In this document: positions 1 through 4,663 of the stretch, in pieces
Numbering within the stretch: position 1 is the first letter of the stretch
How the letters are laid out: each line of letters opens with the position of its first letter
DNA from: DATKMG01 sp035541995
GTDB lineage: Bacteria; Acidobacteriota; Terriglobia; Versatilivoradales; Versatilivoraceae
Length of the DNA: 6,149 bases
Reading direction: 5' to 3'
NCBI GenBank assembly: GCA_035541995.1
Contig: DATKMG010000128.1
Coordinates: forward strand, 1-6,149
The notes under the pieces: model-generated
Database searches by the model: none
Seen by the model: the letters and a program-made list of their open reading frames with translations, nothing else
What the model was told of the DNA's origin: nothing
Program-made: the position numbers and the translations under genes

Positions 1-1011
1 GTTTTCTTCCTCCGTCCAGAAAACTTCCGTGGATTTCAGAAACCGGGCGTGGTCAAGACCGGCGACCCAGGCGCGATTCTCTCCGGTGATGCCGTGAGGG
101 TTGACTTCAATCGCCACCTCCGGGTTCATGGACTTGGCATAAGCTGCCAACTGGCGCAAAGCGTCCGCCATGACCTGGCAGCGAAAATCAATCCATTCCT
201 GAATCGCAGGGTCAAAGATGATCTCCATTTTTTCCGGCGGGTTCTGGAAATTCCATGAAGGAGGGTTCACGTAGTCCACATTTTCGAATCCGAACCGCTC
301 TTTCCTCTTGTCTGGCGAATACTTGGTTTTCAAGAACTCACGGAATTTGCGCACGCAGGTCTGGCAGTGGCAGGAATCAGGTTCGGGACTGAGGTCAAAA
401 TTGTCAAAATGAATGAAGTCCGTTTTAACTTCTTCCACTGCATATTTGACGATCTTCTTCAAATAATCCAGGTACTCCTGATTGGCAAAGCAGGGGCGGT
501 AGCGGTACGATTGCTGGTAACCGTAGACCAGTAGGATTGGCTTTCCCAACGCGTCACGCTGGATCCAGTCTTTGGCCCTGGGCTCTTCAGCAAAAAAAGT
601 CTCGTACATCATTGTGTTCCATTGGATATAGCTGTCTACTTTGAGCCCGTAACCATGTGCGATTGCGGCCACCCGCTTGGCATCCTCCATTTCCGGTTTT
701 TCAGCCGCCATCCCAAAGCCCTTGTACAAGTGGGTGTGAAATACTTCGATGCCCTGGTCCTTCAGTCGGCGAATAAGATCCTCACTTTGCGCTTTCTGAT
801 AATGTTCGTAGGCATTCAGATGCTGTCCACCGCGCCGGACCACAAAAAGGTAAGGCTCATGGCTGCCGCCGGCGTCAATCAGCCCGTTTTCCAGCCAGCG
901 TGCGCGGGGAAGTGATGCGGGGTCGGAAGGATTGTTCTGTTGCGTTGAGCCTGCAATCGGGATCCCGAGAAATCCGGCAAACAACATAATTAGGAACAAG
1001 TTTGATTTCAT
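1..1011 (-). CDS. Secreted TIM-barrel protein, hypothetical glycoside hydrolase type (GHL6-like), C-terminus outside window
   Basis: The frame is open from an ATG at 1011 to the window edge, giving 337 residues with no stop, so the gene continues beyond position 1. Residues 1-21 form a signal peptide (Lys near the start, then a hydrophobic run LFLIMLFAGFLGIPIA), so the protein is exported. The mature part reads like a glycosidase-type TIM barrel: 'FHTHLYKGFG' at 91-100, an alpha/beta pattern, 'HFDNFD' at 201-206 with acidic residues at a strand end, a Cys cluster CxCxxC (C214, C216, C219) followed by 'RKFREFL', and 'FWTEEEN' at the visible end, which could carry a catalytic Glu. This order matches the hypothetical glycosyl hydrolase 6 group and distantly GH42-like barrels, where a similar Cys cluster occurs. 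Substrate unknown. The start is set by the signal peptide; the only strong AAGGAGG lies 26 bases upstream, which is too far for direct use (see the 7-codon leader). It lies downstream of two propeller genes on the same strand. Confidence 0.8.
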   Translation of the reverse strand, partial: MKSNLFLIMLFAGFLGIPIAGSTQQNNPSDPASLPRARWLENGLIDAGGSHEPYLFVVRRGGQHLNAYEHYQKAQSEDLIRRLKDQGIEVFHTHLYKGFGMAAEKPEMEDAKRVAAIAHGYGLKVDSYIQWNTMMYETFFAEEPRAKDWIQRDALGKPILLVYGYQQSYRYRPCFANQEYLDYLKKIVKYAVEEVKTDFIHFDNFDLSPEPDSCHCQTCVRKFREFLKTKYSPDKRKERFGFENVDYVNPPSWNFQNPPEKMEIIFDPAIQEWIDFRCQVMADALRQLAAYAKSMNPEVAIEVNPHGITGENRAWVAGLDHARFLKSTEVFWTEEEN

Positions 1012-1031
1012 GGTGTCTCTCGCACTCTCAA
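1008..1031 (-). other. Possible 7-codon leader ORF overlapping the start of the glycosidase-like gene
   Basis: On the minus strand a consensus AAGGAGG (1044-1038) is followed after 6 bases by TTG (1031-1029). This opens a 7-codon frame (M/L-R-V-R-E-T-P) whose TGA (1010-1008) overlaps the downstream ATG as ATGA. The gene's own ATG has no good ribosome binding site at normal spacing, only a weak GAGAG. Ribosomes loaded at AAGGAGG could translate the leader and restart at the overlapping ATG. The sequence facts are certain; the translational coupling is inference and the arrangement could be chance. Confidence 0.3.
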
Positions 1032-1057
1032 GAATTTCCTCCTTGTCAAAGGGGTCG

Positions 1058-1071
1058 GCAGCCGAGGCTGC
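1058..1071. repeat. Short GC-rich hairpin upstream of the glycosidase-like gene
   Basis: GCAGCC and GGCTGC flank a 2-base centre, most simply a 5-bp stem with a CGAG loop. A G-run at 1073-1079 (GGGGGTT) can also pair with AACCCCC at 1120-1126, so this 5' region may fold further. There is no T-run next to it, so it does not look like an intrinsic terminator. It falls in the probable untranslated leader of the gene starting at 1011. Confidence 0.4.
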
Positions 1072-1129
1072 TGGGGGTTATCCCTCTATCGAGCGAACGG
1101 TCCAGTCCGGAACGGAGACAACCCCCTAA

Positions 1130-1155
1130 CCCCCTTCAAAGACCTTCAAAGGGGG
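1130..1155. repeat. C-run/G-run inverted repeat with internal direct repeat
   Basis: CCCCCTT (1130-1136) and AAGGGGG (1149-1155) form a 7-bp stem around a 12-base loop. The same stretch holds a direct repeat CCTTCAAAG at 1133-1141 and 1143-1151, with a 10-base period. It resembles the short mobile-looking intergenic repeats scattered through acidobacterial and verrucomicrobial genomes; this is a general impression and no family has been matched. It lies between the second propeller gene and the glycosidase-like gene. Confidence 0.45.
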
Positions 1156-1170
1156 AATCGACTAAATTTC

Positions 1171-1184
1171 CATCCGCGGAGGTG
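1171..1184 (+). repeat. Dispersed 14-mer CATCCGCGGAGGTG, copy 1
   Basis: An exact 14-base match to positions 4255-4268, in the same orientation and with a T-rich left flank in both cases. The core TCCGCGGA is an 8-base palindrome. This copy ends about 160 bases upstream of the start at 1011. It could be part of a dispersed intergenic repeat or a shared protein-binding site; two copies cannot decide between these. Confidence 0.5.
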
Positions 1185-1311
1185 TGCTAAAAAATGGTCA
1201 TGCAGCACTGTCTCTCTCTTGAAGATATCTCTTTCTGTAGGCGCCCGGTTCCATCTGTGCGACTTCGCCCCACCGGCTGATGGCAGTCACACGTACGGCT
1301 CCCACGTTATC

Positions 1312-2469
1312 CTACCAAGGATAGAACAGGTACAGCTTGGAAATGCGTTCGCTCTCTCCGATATAGATCGTGCCGTCTGGGCCCGCTGCCATGGCCTGGA
1401 TGACATAAGCTTGCCATGAGTAATAGGGCCGCCGGTTCACGTCTACGAACCCAATTATTTCGTATGAACCGGTTTTTGGATCGTATGAGAAGAGGCGGGC
1501 CAATTCGTCTCGATCTCCGCCCACACCGTAGATTTTGCCGTTGGTTCCCATCACAAGCCCAGCGATGCGATATTGGTTGAGTGGTTTCCCTAGATTCTGG
1601 ACTGCGCGCTTTTCCGGGTCAAAACGGAACAAATAGCCGTCGGATGTTCCCCCATAAATGACATTTGGCGTGTCTGACAGGAAAGCATCGACCCTCGTCC
1701 ATGGTTCCCGTCCCGGCACCGCAGGCGCCTGTAGGCCGAGTTTTTCAAGTTTTTGTTTTTCTTTATCGAATCTGAAAAGGCTCCCATTTTCGCCAGAACA
1801 AAAAACATTGCCGTACGCGTCAATGGCCAACATCCGGGAAATCATTTTTTCGGTCTCAAACTTCTCTCCTTCCGGAACTTCGCGCGCAACCACCCCCATG
1901 TCCGTGAAAATTCCGCTGTCAATTAAGTACTTGAAGAAATGAGCGTTCGGAGAGGTGAGTCCATAAATAGTGTTGGAGTTGGGATCGATGGTCAAAGTGA
2001 AGACGCTCTCGCCTTTAACGGCTTGGCCCAGATTGGCCACGACGCAGGCTTCTTTGATCTTTATGGGCTGGCGATCTTCGTCCTTGGGATTGTACTTCAG
2101 GAGATGTCCGCTGGGTGAAGTCCCGATATAAACCTCTCCTGATGAAGAGACGGCCAATGACTGACTCACACCAGTAGTATCGGGCAAAAATCCCAATGGT
2201 TGAACGTAACCATGGCGCGGGTTCAGTAAAAACAGATGCGACCGCTTACCGCTGGTGGCGCCATACAGATTGCCGTTTGGCGCAATGGTCAATGAGGTGA
2301 TGGCAGACTCGCCATTGGGGATGACGTCGATCGGTGGATATCCGAGGTCCCGCGCATCGATGCGGTTCTGCGGAACAACCACTTTGTCGTAATCCAGCGT
2401 GCGCTGGGCCAGGGCACTTGAATTCACAAACAGGAAAATCGTGAGACCTGACAGGTAGAGTTTCTTCAT
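1312..2469 (-). CDS. Secreted seven-bladed beta-propeller protein (streptogramin-lyase-like/lyase-like fold), 385 aa
   Basis: Starts at MKKLYLSGLT, a clean signal peptide with probable cleavage after ALA (residue 21), so it is exported. The mature protein consists of about seven repeats, each with a strand ending in G(N/K/T)(L/I)Y followed by a 'LFRFDPE' or 'LFSYDPKTG' strand and a '.LG' turn: blades near 57-100, 101-154, 155-207, 208-257, 258-300, 301-353 and 354-385. This is the layout of a seven-bladed propeller. Blade 3 has 'YGLTSPNAHFFKY' (169-181), matching 'YGLTHPRGHFVYY' of the neighbouring propeller but with Ser in place of the first His, so the pair are paralogues. It may be a binding protein or a lyase with a different site; function is not known. 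A longer frame begins at 2604, but that extension would bury the signal peptide and translates an intergenic repeat. No Shine-Dalgarno site is seen. It ends in TAG after YPW. Confidence 0.85.
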   Translation of the reverse strand: MKKLYLSGLTIFLFVNSSALAQRTLDYDKVVVPQNRIDARDLGYPPIDVIPNGESAITSLTIAPNGNLYGATSGKRSHLFLLNPRHGYVQPLGFLPDTTGVSQSLAVSSSGEVYIGTSPSGHLLKYNPKDEDRQPIKIKEACVVANLGQAVKGESVFTLTIDPNSNTIYGLTSPNAHFFKYLIDSGIFTDMGVVAREVPEGEKFETEKMISRMLAIDAYGNVFCSGENGSLFRFDKEKQKLEKLGLQAPAVPGREPWTRVDAFLSDTPNVIYGGTSDGYLFRFDPEKRAVQNLGKPLNQYRIAGLVMGTNGKIYGVGGDRDELARLFSYDPKTGSYEIIGFVDVNRRPYYSWQAYVIQAMAAGPDGTIYIGESERISKLYLFYPW

Positions 2470-2497
2470 GTCAACATGAGTGAGACGAATAGAATGA

Positions 2498-2522
2498 ACC
2501 ACAAAGACACCAAGGCACCAAG
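2498..2522 (-). repeat. Period-8 intergenic repeat, copy A (inverted relative to copy B)
   Basis: On the minus strand this reads as 8-base modules CCTTGGTG then TCTTTGTG, beginning CTTGGTG. Copy B at 2728-2752 carries the same modules in swapped order and opposite orientation. As an inverted pair they match at 21 of 25 positions, the four differences being exactly 8-bp-module swaps (every fourth base). An AACTGGT/ACCAGTT pair (2526-2532 and 2714-2720) extends the symmetry inward. It sits 29 bases upstream of the propeller start at 2469. The repeat type resembles a widespread intergenic repeat of environmental bacteria. Confidence 0.6.
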
Positions 2523-2622
2523 AAAAACTGGTAAGAGGGCAGCGAAGACAAAAACTCGCGGTCAAGTGAAGCTCTGGTTCTGCGAGCTGTTCATTGTGCT
2601 CCACGTGCAGCTTTTGCTTTAG

Positions 2623-2641
2623 GGCGTTTCTGTGAAACGCC
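2623..2641. repeat. Perfect 8-bp hairpin in the spacer between the two propeller genes
   Basis: GGCGTTTC and GAAACGCC are separated by a TGT loop. On the minus strand, the direction of transcription, the stem is followed by an A-rich rather than T-rich stretch, so it is a poor intrinsic terminator. It sits near the middle of the interval between repeat copies A and B. It may be a transcript-stabilising hairpin or part of a small repeat element. Confidence 0.45.
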
Positions 2642-2727
2642 GGAATTCGCGTGCCTACACATCATTACTCCTACATCATCCGTTTTGTCTTACGCCCTCC
2701 TTTGCTGCTGAAAACCAGTTGGCTCTC

Positions 2728-2752
2728 CTTGGTGTCTTTGTGCCTTGGTGGT
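2728..2752 (+). repeat. Period-8 intergenic repeat, copy B (inverted relative to copy A)
   Basis: Reads CTTGGTG, TCTTTGTG, CCTTGGTG on the plus strand, and ends 9 bases before the last base of the stop codon of the upstream propeller gene (TAA complement at 2762-2764). Together with copy A it bounds a 255-bp interval without a convincing gene. The module swap against copy A suggests recombination or slippage between 8-bp units. Confidence 0.6.
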
Positions 2753-2761
2753 TAAGTCTTG

Positions 2762-4075
2762 TTATGGACGGTTTTGTTGACTTGGCCGATAAATCACCAA
2801 CGCCAGCCGGTAAGGGACGTTGCCGATTTTGCCGGCGGATTCGAGTTTCTGTCCAGACTCTTCCCGTAGCTCGATAGCGCCAACAAAATAAAGAGTCCCG
2901 TCGGGAGCCGTGTGGGCGGAATTCAGGCCAATCACTGCTCGCCCGTCCGGAAGACGAATCTCTCCCATATCCACGGTCTTCCCGCTGTTCAGGTTATAAG
3001 TGATGAGGTGAGAAACCCCTACGCCGCTGCTGCCACCGTAATCGAATTCTCTCTGGGGAATCGCGTAGTAGAGCTTTTTGTCCAGACCCAGCGTCAACGT
3101 CAATGTGGCATAGGGGATATCGCGGCGGTTCTTCATCTCTTCAGTCGAGAGTTGTCCCAGCGGTTTCACCTCTCCATATTTTCCGGCCTTTGGGTCAAAG
3201 GAAAACAGCAAACTTGCACTTTCATCGACTCCGTAGAATATCTTCCCCTGATTGTCCCAGATCACCGTTCGCCAGTGAGTTTCGGATTTATTGTAGTCAC
3301 GGCCCAAGGAGATTCCCTTTTCCCGGATGGGAATGTGCAGAGGGAGTTCGATGATCTCATCAGTTCGAGGATCATATTTGTAGATTTGGCCTGCGCCAAA
3401 ATTGCCGTACACATTGCCCTCGTCATCAATACCCAGGGTACGACAGATGGATTCCCAATTGTTCATCCTCCCTTTGTCGACAGCCTGTCCACTCGAAACA
3501 TCGTAATATACGAAATGACCTCGTGGATGGGTCAACCCGTAAATGCGGTTGAACTTCGGATCGTACGCGCCAGTGTTGATTCCTTCATAGCGGGGACCAA
3601 TACCAAAATCCTCCACTTTCCCGGTTTTGGGATCGTAGGCCATCCAATGGGCGCCCGGATATCCCTCTTTGGTGCCGACGCGGGCATAATTCCACCAGTA
3701 ACCAGCATGAGTTCCGAAGTAAATGCGGCCGTCTTTACCTTCACCGAATTTGGCGTGGATTTTGGACTGGGGTCCCAGGTGCAATGCTGCTTCCCCACTG
3801 AGGCGGGTGAGGTTGCCAATATCAATCATCCGGTCAAGGCTGGGATCATAGCAGACCATGTGGCCGTCACTACTGTGATAAGCCAGGCCAGCATAGACTT
3901 TGCCGTCGGATGCCACCGTGAGGGCCGCCCAATTCCCATCCATGGCTGCCAGGCCCATAAACACCCGGTAATCGACCGTGACAGTTTTGGCTGCGGCTAT
4001 GCTCAGGCACGTCATTCCCAGGAACAGGGAAGCAAAAAGCAAGATCCGTCTCAACGGGTCCTCCATACGTGTCAT
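2762..4075 (-). CDS. Secreted seven-bladed beta-propeller, candidate PL24/PL25-like polysaccharide lyase, 437 aa
   Basis: Starting at ATG 4075, residues 1-29 are a signal peptide (RRILLFASLFLG core, cleavage after AAA), so the protein is exported. Seven repeats of the 'G(K/R)(I/V)Y.G ... YDPKTGK..D.G' type follow at about 49-103, 104-165, 166-209, 210-266, 267-321, 322-380 and 381-430: a seven-bladed propeller. His and aromatic residues cluster in blades 2-3: 'GTHAGYWW' (H123), 'GAHWMAYD' (H143), 'LTHPRGHFVYYD' (H183, H187, Y190, Y191) and R203. Ulvan lyases of families PL24 and PL25 are seven-bladed propellers with a His/Tyr/Arg site, so an eliminase role is plausible but inferred; a binding or sensor-like propeller is the alternative. 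ATG 4066 and TTG 4105 are other possible starts. 4075 is chosen because a TATGAT box lies 6 bases upstream and neither ATG has a Shine-Dalgarno site. It is a paralogue of the next gene. Confidence 0.85.
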   Translation of the reverse strand: MTRMEDPLRRILLFASLFLGMTCLSIAAAKTVTVDYRVFMGLAAMDGNWAALTVASDGKVYAGLAYHSSDGHMVCYDPSLDRMIDIGNLTRLSGEAALHLGPQSKIHAKFGEGKDGRIYFGTHAGYWWNYARVGTKEGYPGAHWMAYDPKTGKVEDFGIGPRYEGINTGAYDPKFNRIYGLTHPRGHFVYYDVSSGQAVDKGRMNNWESICRTLGIDDEGNVYGNFGAGQIYKYDPRTDEIIELPLHIPIREKGISLGRDYNKSETHWRTVIWDNQGKIFYGVDESASLLFSFDPKAGKYGEVKPLGQLSTEEMKNRRDIPYATLTLTLGLDKKLYYAIPQREFDYGGSSGVGVSHLITYNLNSGKTVDMGEIRLPDGRAVIGLNSAHTAPDGTLYFVGAIELREESGQKLESAGKIGNVPYRLALVIYRPSQQNRP

Positions 4076-4081
4076 TGATAA

Positions 4082-4087
4082 ATCATA
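4082..4087 (-). promoter_or_regulatory. Candidate -10 box (TATGAT) for leaderless transcription of the propeller gene
   Basis: TATGAT on the minus strand ends 6 bases before ATG 4075, the spacing expected if transcription begins at or next to the start codon. No Shine-Dalgarno site precedes the gene, which fits a leaderless message. No convincing -35 box is seen at 16-18 bases. The match is short and could be chance. Confidence 0.25.
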
Positions 4088-4160
4088 AAGCAGTTGAGGA
4101 GACAATGGCTTGCGAAATATTGAAATGGGACACTTTTCATGGAAGTGCGGTCCTTGGTGG

Positions 4161-4184
4161 AGGGTCGCGCTCCGTCGCGACCCT
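4161..4184. repeat. GC-rich hairpin (AGGGTCGCG / CGCGACCCT)
   Basis: Nine perfect base pairs around a 6-base loop CTCCGT. It looks like the short palindromic repeats common between genes in verrucomicrobial and acidobacterial genomes; that likeness is from memory, not a search. Neither side has a long T-run. Confidence 0.55.
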
Positions 4185-4188
4185 TATG

Positions 4189-4221
4189 GCGGCGACCTCC
4201 CTGGTTAAAAGTCGTCGCCGC
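4189..4221. repeat. Second GC-rich hairpin (GCGGCGAC / GTCGCCGC)
   Basis: An 8-bp perfect stem with a 17-base loop, beginning 4 bases after the previous hairpin. The two together form a paired-hairpin unit upstream of the propeller gene, as in bipartite REP-like elements. No nearby gene for a REP-associated transposase is present in the window. Confidence 0.45.
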
Positions 4222-4254
4222 TCGGAGATCGGGTTCCAGGCTGAGGCATATTTT

Positions 4255-4268
4255 CATCCGCGGAGGTG
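4255..4268 (+). repeat. Dispersed 14-mer CATCCGCGGAGGTG, copy 2
   Basis: Exact match to 1171-1184 in the same orientation. This copy ends about 180 bases upstream of ATG 4075, a distance similar to that of copy 1 from its gene (about 160). The 14-mer is absent upstream of the second propeller gene at 2469. Confidence 0.5.
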
Positions 4269-4407
4269 AACTTGAAAAGGTCGGTCAACCCCCATAGAGT
4301 GCTCGCGCTGATTCGGACTCTCACTCAGTGCGACCTCGCAAGGATTCTCACGTAGAGATCAGCGCAGCAGAAGTCTTTGAGCGGTCATGAGCCTGTCAGT
4401 ATTAAGG

Positions 4408-4420
4408 GGACGTGACGTCC
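4408..4420. repeat. Odd-centred palindrome GGACGTGACGTCC
   Basis: Six perfect base pairs around a central G, and the flanks continue the symmetry imperfectly (TTAAGG on the left, CTAAG on the right). It contains a GACGTC core and has the look of a dimeric protein-binding site. It lies about 335 bases upstream of the propeller start and 245 bases past the receptor stop, so any target gene is unclear. Confidence 0.35.
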
Positions 4421-4462
4421 TAAGCGATCGCAAGTGTAAGATCCGGCGGGTCGTGCTTGTCC

Positions 4463-4517
4463 TCGTTCTCGTCATCGTGCTCGGAGAGTTCCATACCGAG
4501 CACGTCGACGAAAACGA
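4463..4517. repeat. Imperfect 22-bp hairpin built from CTCGTN-like units
   Basis: Arms 4463-4484 and 4496-4517 pair at 19 of 22 positions, including a perfect 9-bp inner stem CGTGCTCGG/CCGAGCACG, around an 11-base loop. The left arm and the bases before it (from about 4451) are a degenerate hexamer run of the CTCGTN kind, which in translation gives low-complexity Val/Leu on one strand and Asp/Glu on the other. It is a non-coding repeat element rather than a gene. Confidence 0.6.
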
Positions 4518-4571
4518 TTTACGAAAGGGTGTCCCATGACCCTATCAGGTCAACAGCGTTGATAAAAGAAC

Positions 4572-4643
4572 TGGAGGGCCAATTTTCCGCAAGGCTGAAG
4601 TTAGAGGACAAGAAACAATCGCCCTCATAGAATTGGCCCTCCA
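4572..4643 (-). terminator. 13-bp perfect inverted repeat after the receptor gene, possible terminator
   Basis: TGGAGGGCCAATT (4572-4584) and AATTGGCCCTCCA (4631-4643) are exact reverse complements, separated by 46 bases. The first arm in the direction of transcription begins 20 bases past the receptor stop, and the second arm is followed by a T-rich stretch (TTCTTTTAT). That position fits a transcript end for the receptor gene. The loop is much longer than in a normal intrinsic terminator, so a small palindromic element (MITE-like) is the alternative. Confidence 0.4.
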
Positions 4644-4663
4644 AGAAACCACATTCTCAAGAG

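Larger units (their letters stand above)
4106..4663. other. Gene-free, repeat-rich intergenic region between receptor and propeller genes
   Basis: No frame here codes for a recognisable protein. The short frames are low-complexity or read through the hairpins (for example 4072-4257 minus). The region contains, in order, a 9-mer ATGGGACAC (4125-4133), two GC-rich hairpins (4161-4221), a dispersed 14-mer (4255-4268), a palindrome (4408-4420), a CTCGTN-type hairpin (4463-4517), the inverted partner GTGTCCCAT (4529-4537) and a 13-bp inverted repeat (4572-4643). The stretch 4270-4405 shows nothing I can identify. The density of symmetric elements suggests an accumulation site for small non-coding repeats or a decayed insertion. 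Confidence 0.6.

Noticed and set aside
49..915. Plus-strand frames at 49-258 and 622-915
   Set aside because: Both are shadows of the minus-strand glycosidase-like gene, which is open to the window edge.
1021..1049. TTGACA on the minus strand at 1049-1044 as a -35 promoter box
   Set aside because: No -10-like hexamer is present 16-18 bases downstream, and the stretch overlaps the AAGGAGG site.
2470..2604. 45-residue N-terminal extension of the second propeller
   Set aside because: It would put the signal peptide inside the protein and translates the period-8 repeat. MKKLYLSGLT at 2469 is a textbook secretory start.
2623..2641. Hairpin as an intrinsic terminator of the first propeller gene
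   Set aside because: The stem is good, but the transcript side is A-rich and there is no U-run.
2912..4078. 388-codon open frame on the plus strand
   Set aside because: It lies entirely antisense to the lyase-like propeller gene, has no domain, repeat or signal that I recognise, and is explained by the codon use of the real gene.
4072..4257. 61-codon minus-strand frame upstream of the propeller gene
   Set aside because: It reads through two GC-rich hairpins and overlaps the propeller start; the peptide has no protein-like pattern.
4442..4539. Plus-strand Val/Leu-rich frame ending in TGA at 4537-4539
   Set aside because: The hydrophobic run comes from CTCGTN-type repeat units and has no start context or homologous look; it is better read as a repeat hairpin.
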